Positions 24,357 to 32,186 of a DNA stretch of 64,000 nt are shown here, one piece after another. Every line of letters starts with the position of its first letter. Position 1 is the stretch's first letter. The DNA lies in the NCBI RefSeq assembly GCF_025685625.1, contig NZ_JAGSYI010000002.1, forward strand, positions 1,364,001 through 1,428,000, given 5' to 3'. The notes under the pieces were generated by a model. It saw only the letters and a program-made list of their open reading frames with translations, ran no database searches and was not told where the DNA came from. A program made the translations under genes and the position numbers. The DNA comes from Acidicapsa acidisoli. Its GTDB lineage: Bacteria > Acidobacteriota > Terriglobia > Terriglobales > Acidobacteriaceae.

Positions 24357-24366
24357 GACCGCCAGC

Positions 24367-24390
24367 CCAGGTCTCAGAAACGAGACCTGG
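24367..24390. repeat. REP-like hairpin, copy 1
   Basis: CCAGGTCTC-AGAAAC-GAGACCTGG followed by GGCACC. A close copy lies at 25342-25362, flanking the PagL-like gene on the other side. Confidence 0.65.
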
Positions 24391-24516
24391 GGCACCCGAA
24401 TTCGCAACCGGCACCCGCACCCGTCCAGACGATTCTCGCGAATCAGATAGCCTCATCAGGACATCAGAACTCGTACCGACGGATTGGTCGGTCGATTCAC
24501 GCGATATAGGTCCGCG

Positions 24517-25248
24517 ATGCTGATTCCTGATACGCCTCTTCCCTGCCCCCGGAGAGAGATATCGATAGGCCGGTCGATCCAACGATCCGTTCGCCTACTG
24601 GTAACGTTCGCACTGTTGATCGTCCGGCTCAGCGCCCGTGCGGCCGGACCCGAAACGCCTAACAGAGATGAAGTCGCATGGCAAGCACCAAAAAGTGAAC
24701 TCATCTACGAAGGGATGGTTTCATACGGGAATTACCGTCTATTCGGCGCGGCGGAGAATGCAAAGCTCTACGCAGCTGGAGTGGAATATGACCGTGAGAT
24801 CCGGCCCAATTTCCTTGGGGCGCGTCTTGACTACGTCGTGGAGTTTTTGCCGGTTCTGCTGCTATCTCAATCGGCTAAGACTGACTTCTGGGGCAACCCA
24901 TTGAGCAGGGAACGAATGATCGTACCGGGCACCGGGATCACCCCGTTCGGGTTTCGACTGCTCTGGAGAGACGGAAGGCGCGTGATGCCTTACTTCGAGA
25001 CAAAGGGAAGTGTGTTGGGATTCACCCAAAAGGCACTATCGTCCGACGCTACCTATGAAAACTGGAGCTTTCATCTCACAGGAGGACTCAAGCTCAAATT
25101 GCGCGGCCGCTACGATTTGCGCCTGGGAATGCTTAGCGACCTTCACTTCTCGAATGCATTTGTGGTTCGATCCAATCCGGCGCTGGATGTAATGAACGTC
25201 AACATAGGGGTCGTTTATCACCTCGGTAACTCAAGCGCAGCTCGCTAA
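24517..25248 (+). CDS. Acyloxyacyl hydrolase / PagL-like lipid A deacylase
   Basis: 243 residues from the ATG at 24517 (AGGT six bases upstream); the frame opens 11 codons earlier. An N-terminal signal (SVRLLVTFALLIVRLSARAA) is followed by alternating hydrophobic strands of a small outer-membrane barrel: MVSYGNYRLFG, KLYAAGVEYDREI, RLDYVVEFLPVLLL, PFGFRLLWR, RVMPYFETKGSVLGFTQ. Near the C-terminus DLHFSNAFVVRSNPALDVMN has the His-x-Ser-Asn signature of PagL, whose His and Ser are catalytic, and the last strand ends NIGVVYHLG. PagL removes the 3-O acyl chain of lipid A in the outer membrane. Family assignment is good; the substrate here is inferred. Confidence 0.72.
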   Translation: MLIPDTPLPCPRREISIGRSIQRSVRLLVTFALLIVRLSARAAGPETPNRDEVAWQAPKSELIYEGMVSYGNYRLFGAAENAKLYAAGVEYDREIRPNFLGARLDYVVEFLPVLLLSQSAKTDFWGNPLSRERMIVPGTGITPFGFRLLWRDGRRVMPYFETKGSVLGFTQKALSSDATYENWSFHLTGGLKLKLRGRYDLRLGMLSDLHFSNAFVVRSNPALDVMNVNIGVVYHLGNSSAAR

Positions 25249-25341
25249 TGCGCATAACTTGGATTGTTTTCCTTGAAACCGAATCTAAAAGCATTGCTAC
25301 GGTTGTCAGTACCTCAAACTGCTCTAAGTCCGCCGCCTCTG

Positions 25342-25362
25342 CAGGTCTCAAAACGAGACCTG
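25342..25362. repeat. REP-like hairpin, copy 2
   Basis: CAGGTCTC-AAAAC-GAGACCTG followed by GGGCAACC. It matches the repeat at 24367-24390, including the flanking GGGGCA. Confidence 0.65.
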
Positions 25363-25763
25363 GGGCAACCTCATTGCCTCTTGTCCAGACCTGCGCCACC
25401 CGCCATAATCTCAAGTGTCCATTTGAGAATCTTAGTTGCCTACTGTATTTTAGGAGCCTCCTTGGAGGATTCAAATATTCAGATCGACAATGCCAAGAGT
25501 GGAGAATATGTGACAAGAAGAAGAAACTCTGGTGACAATTCTCCTCAGCGAAATCACAAAAATCGCATATATGATGACGACGACAATCAGCGCTAAATGT
25601 GAACAGGTTAGCGCATTCGTGCGAGGCTCGTCGCGACGTAAGAAGCTCTTTCCCTAAGACGGAACTGTCTTCGGAGATGCTGGAGTGGGCTCAGGAATTG
25701 TGAGACCGATCGATTTACACGACCACCAGAACCAACCAACCTTACATGATTCTGGAGCCAAGC
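25363..25763. other. Intergenic stretch before the nucleoside-permease-type gene
   Basis: No supported gene. Only scattered open frames without ribosome sites or recognisable proteins were seen. Confidence 0.3.
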
Positions 25764-27533
25764 ATGGTCAGGCCAAGCCGCAGTTCTTTCATAACTGTGC
25801 TCATTGCACTCTTTTTCGTTGCCGCCTCGGCAAAAGTACAGCCCCAACCCACGCTGCAACCGCTGCCAAAACCGTGGCCGATTCGGGTGGTCATTGTGGT
25901 TACCTCTCCCGAAGAGTTCGAGCTTTGGGGCGCCCGTGAACATCTGAGTGAGGCGTTCGATGTGCCGGGCGTTCCGCAACCCGTCCACGCCAATGCCGAA
26001 CATACTGTGCTTGGTATCGTCAGCGGTGCCACGCTTATCAATGCCTCGGCGTCGATGATGGCCCTCGGGCTAGATCCGCGGTTCGACCTCACACACGCAT
26101 ACTTCATCGTCAATGGCATCGCGGGCGTCGATCCGGAAGATGCCTCCATCGGTTCGGCAGCCTGGGCCAATTTTGTGGTCGGCGACGTCATGAGCGAGAT
26201 CGACATACGCGAAGCTCCAACCGGCTGGCCCTATGGTCTCTTCCCCGCCGGCTCTACTCGTCCTAGTCCAACGACGGTCGGCCCCGGATTCAACCTGTTC
26301 GCGCTCAATCCAAAGCTGGTGGCCTGGGCATTTGAGCAAACCCGGGGTCTCAAGTTACCGGACGACTCGGCCTTGGCCGCTTTTCGCGCGGCGTATAGCG
26401 GCTACCCGAACGCGCAGCGCCCGCCATTTGTGCTTCTCGGAGATGACTTTGCGTCCGACCATTACTGGCACGGTAAGATCCTGACTCAGTTCGCCAATGA
26501 TTTTGTGAGGCTTTATACCGGCGGCAAGGGGAACTTTGTGATGGCGGAGATGGAGGATTCCGGTATAGTAAACGCCCTCGCGCGGCTAGACAGCATTCAT
26601 CGCGTCGATATCAATCGAGTCCTGGTCCTCCGCACGGCCAGCAACTACTCGATGCAAGCTCCTGGCAGCACCGCGCTTGACTCTATCGCATCTCCGTATC
26701 CAGACGGCGGTAAATTCGCCTACCAATCCGCGTGGCTCTGCGGTAGCACCGTCCTCCACTCCATTCTCAGTCACTGGGATATAGCGTTCGAACGTAATCC
26801 CGTACTTGATGTACAAATAACTTCAGCGCAGCAGCGTGAGATGCCTGATAACGCTAAGGGGTTCAAGCATCTCCTGTTTGGAATCCTGCAAACCCCAGTG
26901 TGGCGCGGCTTCAGGCAAGTCGTACGCCATCAATCCGTAGATCGCTGGAATCTATTGGTGTTGGGTTGTATTGCTGCGATATCCATGTGGCTCATCTTCA
27001 AGAGACGCACAAATGCCGCTTCCCGAAGCGCCGATGAAAACGAAAGATCTTTGTTGGCCTCTGTCTCTGGACATCACTCAGCACATGCTGTGAATAAGAT
27101 CGATGGACTTTTCTCGGAGCTTCAAATCGATACGATGAGACTCGCCAGCGATCTTCGGAAGTTTTTCAATGAACTCGCCCCAAAACCAGACACAGACTGG
27201 AACTCCGGCGATAAAACAGATCCTGATTGGCTGGCAGGTAAGATTGCGGCGCGAAGGGATCTGGTTTCACCGTGGTCTGCCAAACTGCAACAAGATTATT
27301 CAAAAGAATTTGCGCCAAGAGTAATTGATCTAATGCATCGCCTCGTTGAAGCGGATCTGGACGTCTCGGCGATTCAACCCTACGCCGCATACGTAGAAAG
27401 TGAACAGAAGATGTTGATTGTTGCCCGCGCTCTTGATGACCTAGCGGTTGAATTGAACTATCACGGAATCAACCTTCCAGACGATGACTCAGATAGCATT
27501 TCCAAATACGGAAACATGAACCTCTCTCAATAG
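25764..27533 (+). CDS. Purine nucleoside permease (NUP) family protein fused to a membrane-anchored helical tail
   Basis: 589 residues; the ATG at 25764 has GGAG eight bases upstream. A signal sequence (FITVLIALFFVAASAK) leads to a NUP domain, residues about 40-370: IRVVIVVTSPEEFELWGARE, LGIVSGATLINASASMMALG, YFIVNGIAGVDPEDASIGSA, FVMAEMEDSGIVNALARL, VLVLRTASNYSMQAPGSTAL. The domain has the nucleoside-phosphorylase fold and is exported. It is followed by one membrane helix (LLVLGCIAAISMWLIF, near 394-410) and a 180-residue helical region (KIDGLFSELQIDTMRLASDL ... KMLIVARALDDLAVELN). That tail occurs by itself in other bacteria as a protein of unknown function. Fusion to NUP is unusual: it would hold the enzyme on the outside and the tail inside. 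Confidence 0.75.
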   Translation: MVRPSRSSFITVLIALFFVAASAKVQPQPTLQPLPKPWPIRVVIVVTSPEEFELWGAREHLSEAFDVPGVPQPVHANAEHTVLGIVSGATLINASASMMALGLDPRFDLTHAYFIVNGIAGVDPEDASIGSAAWANFVVGDVMSEIDIREAPTGWPYGLFPAGSTRPSPTTVGPGFNLFALNPKLVAWAFEQTRGLKLPDDSALAAFRAAYSGYPNAQRPPFVLLGDDFASDHYWHGKILTQFANDFVRLYTGGKGNFVMAEMEDSGIVNALARLDSIHRVDINRVLVLRTASNYSMQAPGSTALDSIASPYPDGGKFAYQSAWLCGSTVLHSILSHWDIAFERNPVLDVQITSAQQREMPDNAKGFKHLLFGILQTPVWRGFRQVVRHQSVDRWNLLVLGCIAAISMWLIFKRRTNAASRSADENERSLLASVSGHHSAHAVNKIDGLFSELQIDTMRLASDLRKFFNELAPKPDTDWNSGDKTDPDWLAGKIAARRDLVSPWSAKLQQDYSKEFAPRVIDLMHRLVEADLDVSAIQPYAAYVESEQKMLIVARALDDLAVELNYHGINLPDDDSDSISKYGNMNLSQ

Positions 27534-27630
27534 CGGCGGACTTTTAGCACGGCGCGAACCGGTTACGCGTCAACTTGCTCTCGATATGAATCGAAGTGGA
27601 ACTATATATTTAATTGCCTTGATCCGTTGG

Positions 27631-27653
27631 GACGCTCGTCGGGTACGAGCGTC
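27631..27653. terminator. Hairpin after the 25764 gene
   Basis: GACGCTCGT-CGGGT-ACGAGCGTC, perfect 9-bp arms, about 100 bases after the stop. Only ACTTTCGT follows, so termination is uncertain. The remainder of 27534-27849 shows no gene. Confidence 0.45.
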
Positions 27654-27849
27654 ACTTTCGTGCAATGGTCGCTGTCTTTGCAACCGTCCAACGGTCATTA
27701 TGCTCATGCCAAGTAAATCCTCCTTGAGCTTTGCACATTCATCGGGTTGAAGCGGAGACCCTTGGCGGCTACCGCAACGGTGAGAAGCGGACGCTTACCT
27801 TCTATGGTTAGGCAGGAGAAAACAAAAGCAAGGGTAGACTGTTGGCCAC

Positions 27850-28422
27850 TTATTCCGGCTTAGCGGGCAGGATGTTATTGTCCTTGGCGAACTGATACCA
27901 GTCATCGGCGAGACCTTGTTGGCCTTGCTGCAGTGTGATTTTTCCGGCGCATATCAGCTCATGGGTGCGGTTTTCAACGATGTCTTTTGTGTGGAACCCG
28001 ACGACTCCGGTCTTATCGACGGGCTGGGGCCATAGGTTCGCTATGCAGTCTTTGCATCCGCCGTTTTCGAGCGAGATGAGATGGTCGCCCTCCACGGTGT
28101 CATCGCACTCTGTAACGCTGTATTCCGTACATACTTCCTTCTTCAGCTTTTCGAAGTCTTTGATGCTCGACCGGATTGGCTCGGTGCGGAAGTCCGCGGC
28201 GCAGAGGTTGCGCTCCACGCCGTCAACCATGTGCGGTGTCTTGGTCAAGTCGGCTACCGCGGCGGGGTCGGCTACGCCCGGAGTTACTTTGGGGTCTGGG
28301 AGCGGGGCAGACAGCGTCACCGAAATCTCGTGGGAACGATAGCTAGCCACTTGTGTGGAATCTGTCTGGGCGAAGCTGAAGGGCAGCAGGGCCAGGATAA
28401 CCAGCGCGGATCGAAGAATCAT
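27850..28422 (-). CDS. Secreted HNH-nuclease-like protein
   Basis: 190 residues from the ATG at 28422 (GGGGAAA upstream; an 11-codon longer form is possible). A Sec signal MILRSALVILALLPFSFAQ is followed by a linker. A core near residues 95-175 holds paired cysteines and an HNH-like signature: EVCTEYSVTECDDTVEGDHL, ISLENGGCKDCIANLWPQPV, then KDIVENRTHELICAG. DHxxxLxxGG...NLWPQ...E..H...C is the arrangement of many exported HNH-fold nucleases and their relatives, with the DH pair as catalytic His and metal ligand. The Cys pairs would be disulfides outside the cell. Activity is inferred. Confidence 0.6.
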   Translation of the reverse strand: MILRSALVILALLPFSFAQTDSTQVASYRSHEISVTLSAPLPDPKVTPGVADPAAVADLTKTPHMVDGVERNLCAADFRTEPIRSSIKDFEKLKKEVCTEYSVTECDDTVEGDHLISLENGGCKDCIANLWPQPVDKTGVVGFHTKDIVENRTHELICAGKITLQQGQQGLADDWYQFAKDNNILPAKPE

Positions 28423-28590
28423 TGTGATTTCCCCGTGAGTGTAAGTGTGCGGCAATACTACACCTTACATACATCCCGCGCAGCAGTTAGTTTTCAGGTT
28501 TTATGACTGGAGATCGCGTTGGACGAAAGATTCCCTAGCCGGTATTACAGACTGCGGAATAACTTCGAAATCTAGATGAAATCATCTCTC

Positions 28591-28606
28591 CGAGGCTAAA
28601 GCCTCG
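28591..28606. repeat. REP-like palindrome
   Basis: CGAGGCT-AA-AGCCTCG, one of three different palindromes within 135 bases (28591-28724). Confidence 0.55.
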
Positions 28607-28626
28607 ACTGACTCTGTTGGCTTTAT

Positions 28627-28646
28627 GCTGGGGTTAAAATCCCAGC
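28627..28646. repeat. REP-like palindrome
   Basis: GCTGGG-GTTAAAAT-CCCAGC, the second of the three clustered palindromes. Confidence 0.5.
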
Positions 28647-28704
28647 CTCCCTCCGAGCCAGTTTTTCTGCAGCCTGTAAAGCCGGATGATTGGCTTGACT
28701 TTAT

Positions 28705-28724
28705 GGCGTGGCTGAAGCCACGCC
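28705..28724. repeat. REP-like palindrome
   Basis: GGCGTGGCT-GA-AGCCACGCC, perfect 9-bp arms, the third of the cluster. The 28456-28812 gap holds no gene besides these. Confidence 0.6.
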
Positions 28725-28812
28725 CATTCAAGGCAACCACCCTATTCCGCGTTCTTTCAAGATAAACGTATTCCGCGGTCTTTTGAGACAGTCCGACTCC
28801 AGTTCAGCCGGT

Positions 28813-29358
28813 TTACCACGCGGTGTTCAGGTTGAGGATGAACTTCTGTCCCATCCTTGTTTCTCCGTTGGTAACACTTCTTATGGTTTGCATTTCGTCT
28901 TCTAACTCAGTGACGAAGTAGGCGCGCTTGGCCCAGGGATCGCAGACGACCGCATCTTCGTTCCATGCTCTGAAGTTGCATTGCTGGCCGAGCGCACCCT
29001 GGAGCCGTCCGGCTACCACCAGTACATGGTCTTGTTGGTAGACGCCCATCAGTTCTACCGGACGGATTCCGAGACGGGCGAGTTTGTCAAAGGCCAGGGC
29101 CGCCTGTTCCTGGCAGTTTCCTGCGAGATGTTGTGCGACCAGCAGCGCTGCGGCTTTGATGGAGGCCGCGTCGTTTAACCCATAGGTATTCAGGCCACCT
29201 TCGTTTGCCTGCATCAGGCCGGTGTCGAGCCCCTGGAAGCGTGTTTCTGTTACCTGTTCGCCGTGGATCAGGTTGCTGTAGTTCCGGTTCGAGGCGGCGA
29301 TCCCGAGAGCGGTGATCTGTTGGACGACTACTTTTGCGGCGAGCAAGTTCGGGTGCAT
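28813..29358 (-). CDS. YopT-like papain-fold protein
   Basis: 181 residues from the ATG at 29358, AGGAGA nine bases upstream. The frame is open 90 codons higher but that part is low-complexity antisense of other features. Sequence order Cys-His-Asp fits a C58/YopT-type papain-like peptidase: HLAGNCQEQAALAFDKLARL (Cys near residue 83), YQQDHVLVVAGR (His) and EDAVVCDPWAKRAYFVTELE (Asp). No signal peptide is evident, and the C-terminus is beta-rich. Members act as type III effectors or polymorphic toxins, but others are of unknown role. No secretion or immunity gene is next to it. It is divergent from the ADO-like gene. Confidence 0.55.
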   Translation of the reverse strand: MHPNLLAAKVVVQQITALGIAASNRNYSNLIHGEQVTETRFQGLDTGLMQANEGGLNTYGLNDAASIKAAALLVAQHLAGNCQEQAALAFDKLARLGIRPVELMGVYQQDHVLVVAGRLQGALGQQCNFRAWNEDAVVCDPWAKRAYFVTELEDEMQTIRSVTNGETRMGQKFILNLNTAW

Positions 29359-29548
29359 GGCAGGGCGTCTCCTGCGGAGAAGTTTACACCGGAGTTGACG
29401 TCGCACAGTCGCATTGCCGGATTGCAAGAACGCATTCCGGCGATCGAGCATCAGTCCCAGGAACCTGGTGGACGAGAAAGATGGAACCAATTCGCGGGAT
29501 TTGCGTAGTGATGTGCAACAAGGGTTTATCGAGTGTTCAGGAGGACGC

Positions 29549-30310
29549 ATGGAACCTGTCATCGGTTTGGACTGCCCGCCTGCGATGGAACGCGCTTCCC
29601 TTTCGCCAACTGCCCTTATCTGGCAAGACATTCTCGCCCAGGCTATGACCGGCGAACTGATTGCCGCGATGAATTACACCTCGTTGTCGGAGATATGTGA
29701 CGATCCTGAAGAGATAGCCGAGGCGCTGGAACACGCGCAAGGGGAGCGTGGTCATGCTGCCGCCTTTGCCGCCGCGGGCCGCGGGATCGGAGTCGACGTA
29801 CCGAACAATGTCGACGCGAAGCACTGGAAGCGGCTGCGCGAAGCTTTTCTGCGCTGCATTGCAGATCGCGATTTTATCGGCTGCCTGATCGTGCAGGAGA
29901 TCATGCTGGAGTCCTTTGCTGTGGCAAGCTATGCGCGCGTGGGCCGAGTAGCGATGGGAAGTCTGGGCAAGACCTTTGCCGCGATTGCGGCCGAGGAAGA
30001 AGAGCACATCGACCATGCCCTGGAGATTCTCAGGCTGGAGCGGGCGCTGGACAGGAAGGGATTCGACGACAAGGTGCACCAGCTGCATCTGGAAGTGATG
30101 ACTACACTTGCGGAGATGATGGCGAGGGATTGCAGGACCGGGCACTGCGAAGTGTGTCATGGAAGCTGCGTGAAGCCATCGCTCTTTGAGGTGAGTCTAA
30201 GCGCGGTTGAGCTGCGCGGAGCGTCGCTGCAGCAGTATCTGAAGACGCTCGACATGCTGGGGCTGCCCGGGGAGGTGACGCTTCGATGGGTTGCTCAGTT
30301 GCCGGTGTAG
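29549..30310 (+). CDS. Aldehyde-deformylating oxygenase-like di-iron protein with extra Cys motif
   Basis: 253 residues; the ATG at 29549 has AGGAGG six bases upstream. It matches the ferritin-like fold of cyanobacterial aldehyde-deformylating oxygenase (ADO), which turns fatty aldehydes into alkanes plus formate. All six di-iron ligands align: E36 (TGELIAAMNY), E66 and H69 (QGERGHAAAF), E121 (VQEIMLESFAVASY), E150 and H153 (IAAEEEEHIDH). The C-terminus adds about 60 residues with C195-x4-C200-x2-C203-x3-C207, absent from standard ADO, which may bind metal or an Fe-S cluster. The next gene, overlapping by 25 bases, encodes an acyl-ACP reductase homologue, the pathway partner. Alkane synthesis is inferred from the pair; another oxidation is possible. 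Confidence 0.75.
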   Translation: MEPVIGLDCPPAMERASLSPTALIWQDILAQAMTGELIAAMNYTSLSEICDDPEEIAEALEHAQGERGHAAAFAAAGRGIGVDVPNNVDAKHWKRLREAFLRCIADRDFIGCLIVQEIMLESFAVASYARVGRVAMGSLGKTFAAIAAEEEEHIDHALEILRLERALDRKGFDDKVHQLHLEVMTTLAEMMARDCRTGHCEVCHGSCVKPSLFEVSLSAVELRGASLQQYLKTLDMLGLPGEVTLRWVAQLPV

Positions 30311-31428
30311 TCGCTCGCGAACGGGCTATCTCTGATGATCCTGAGGCCGTCGATTTTGCGCTGATTGGGCATCAGGAGAGTTGGAGAGCAGCCTCGGATG
30401 TGCTGGCCTTTTTGCGCGGCCCCGAGCGCACACCGCTGCCGGACGATGAGATTCGCGAGATTCTGCCGTGGATTCCGCCGCGGGCTGTTTGCCATGTCGA
30501 AGTCGGCTCTACCTGCTGCCTGGGCAACGGGATTATGCCGAAGGCTCATGTGCGCGGGCTCTATATCGACACTTTCATTCCTCCGGATCGTCTGGGCGCC
30601 GCGTACGTGCATGAGAATATTGCCCGTGTTCGAGGAGCGGCAGCGTATGCGATCCGGTCTGGTGCGAAGATCGTGAGTCTTGGTGGGTTCAGCTCCATTT
30701 TGATTGAGGGTAACTTCGACCGGCTTCCGGAATTGCGTGGGACGGTATTTACAACAGGCAATTCGCTGACGGTGGGCTTCATCGTTCAGGGCGTACGGAA
30801 GATGTGCGCACTGGAGGGCCGCGATCTTAGCGGGTCGACGCTGCTGATTGTGGGCGCGACGGGAGATGTTGGTTCAGGATGCGCGCGATGCCTGGCTCCG
30901 CTGGTGCGGCGAGTGCTGCTAAACGCACGGAACGCGGAGCGGCTGCGCAGGCTTGCTGCCGAGCTGGAGGCTGATGGCGTCGAGGTGGAATACGCAACAG
31001 ATCTGCAGTTGTTCTCACGAGAGGCGGACGTCGTGGTCTGCGCGGCTAGTCTGGCGTCTCCGTCACTGCTGCTGGACCGGATAGCACCTGGGGCGATTGT
31101 TTGCGATGCCGGGTATCCGAAGAATCTGGCCGCGAGCGCGCAGATGCCGGGGGTCAAGGTTTTCTTTGGGGGTTTGGGGCAGATTTCAGGGGGGATGAAC
31201 TTCGAGCCGGATTTTCGCGGGATTCTGAATCGGCATCCCTTTCCCGACGTGGTTCACGGATGCCTGCTCGAAGGGATGGCTCTGGCGCTGGAGGGCCGGT
31301 TTGAGCCCTTTTCGCAGGGTAGAGGGTTCATCACTCCGGAGCGGGTGACGGAGATTGAGATGATTTCTGCGCGGCACGGAATCCATCTTGCGCCGCTCTA
31401 CAATGCCGATGGTCCATTGGGTCGATAA
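30286..31428 (+). CDS. Long-chain acyl-[acyl-carrier-protein] reductase homologue (AAR)
   Basis: 380 residues. The ATG at 30286 lies inside the previous gene, with GGAGGTG nine bases upstream, so the two are translationally coupled. It aligns along its length with cyanobacterial AAR, which reduces fatty acyl-ACP to aldehyde with NADPH: VDFALIGHQESWRAASDVLA, VSLGGFSSILIEGNFDRLPE, VFTTGNSLTVGF, the Rossmann motif IVGATGDVGSGCARCLAP, IVCDAGYPKNLAASAQ and the C-terminal HGCLLEGMALALEGRFEPFS. C326 in that last segment corresponds to the catalytic Cys of the cyanobacterial enzyme, and the ending ISARHGIHLAPL also matches. It probably feeds the ADO-like protein. Such pairs are best known from cyanobacteria. 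Confidence 0.8.
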   Translation: MGCSVAGVVARERAISDDPEAVDFALIGHQESWRAASDVLAFLRGPERTPLPDDEIREILPWIPPRAVCHVEVGSTCCLGNGIMPKAHVRGLYIDTFIPPDRLGAAYVHENIARVRGAAAYAIRSGAKIVSLGGFSSILIEGNFDRLPELRGTVFTTGNSLTVGFIVQGVRKMCALEGRDLSGSTLLIVGATGDVGSGCARCLAPLVRRVLLNARNAERLRRLAAELEADGVEVEYATDLQLFSREADVVVCAASLASPSLLLDRIAPGAIVCDAGYPKNLAASAQMPGVKVFFGGLGQISGGMNFEPDFRGILNRHPFPDVVHGCLLEGMALALEGRFEPFSQGRGFITPERVTEIEMISARHGIHLAPLYNADGPLGR

Positions 31429-31444
31429 CTTCAAGAGAGCCGGG

Positions 31445-32176
31445 ATGCGCATTGCAATCGTCTCTGACATTCACGGCAACTCGACTGCTCTTGAGGCGGT
31501 GCTGGCGGATCTGAAGCTGACCGCGCCGGACGTGGTCTTTCACGGCGGCGATCTGGCCGATGCGGGATCAAGCCCTGCGGAGGTGGTGGATCGCGTTCGC
31601 GAGCTTGGCTGGCCGGGGGTTGTTGGCAATACCGACGAAATGCTCTTCCGGCCGGAGGCGCTGCGCGAGTTTGCGCGGAACTCTCCGGGGCTGCAAGGGA
31701 TGTGGGCTGTGATTGAGGAGATGGAGGCGGCAACCCGGGAACTGCTGGGAGAAGACAGAGTCGCCTGGCTCGCCAGCCTGCCGCGCAGCCAGTTCTATGG
31801 TCCGATGGCGCTGGTCCACGCCAGTCCGGAGAGTCTTTGGCGCGCGCCTTCGCCGGAAGCCAGCGACGCGGAGCTGGAGTCAGTTTACGGGGCGCTGGGC
31901 AAACCGGTCGCCGTCTACGGGCATATTCATCAGCCATATATTCGCGGGGTTTCCGGAAGGATAATTGCGAATACGGGCAGCGTGAGTCTGTCATACGACG
32001 GGGATTGCCGCGCTGCGTATCTTTTGCTGGATGAAAATGATTCAGTCGTCAATCCGACTATCCGGCGTGTGGAGTACGACCTTGAGACAGAGCTTCGGAG
32101 ACTGGCCGCGTGCGGGCTGCCGCATGTCGATTGGATTGCGAGGACGCTGAAGAGCGCTCGTCCGCAGATGCCATGA
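31445..32176 (+). CDS. YfcE-type metallophosphoesterase
   Basis: 243 residues from the ATG at 31445, with GAGAG seven bases upstream and 17 bases after the AAR stop, so it is the third gene of the same operon. Calcineurin-like motifs: RIAIVSDIHGNSTALEAVLA (DxH), VVFHGGDLADAG (GD), VVGNTDEML (GN-D), ALVHASP (H) and VAVYGHIHQPYIRGVSGRII (GHxH), followed by NTGSVSLSYDGD. These bind two metal ions. Substrates of this subfamily are small phosphodiesters or unknown. Its link to the reductase/oxygenase pair is positional only. It converges on the GlcNAc-kinase gene with a 10-base gap. Confidence 0.85.
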   Translation: MRIAIVSDIHGNSTALEAVLADLKLTAPDVVFHGGDLADAGSSPAEVVDRVRELGWPGVVGNTDEMLFRPEALREFARNSPGLQGMWAVIEEMEAATRELLGEDRVAWLASLPRSQFYGPMALVHASPESLWRAPSPEASDAELESVYGALGKPVAVYGHIHQPYIRGVSGRIIANTGSVSLSYDGDCRAAYLLLDENDSVVNPTIRRVEYDLETELRRLAACGLPHVDWIARTLKSARPQMP

Positions 32177-32186
32177 AATCTGTTAC

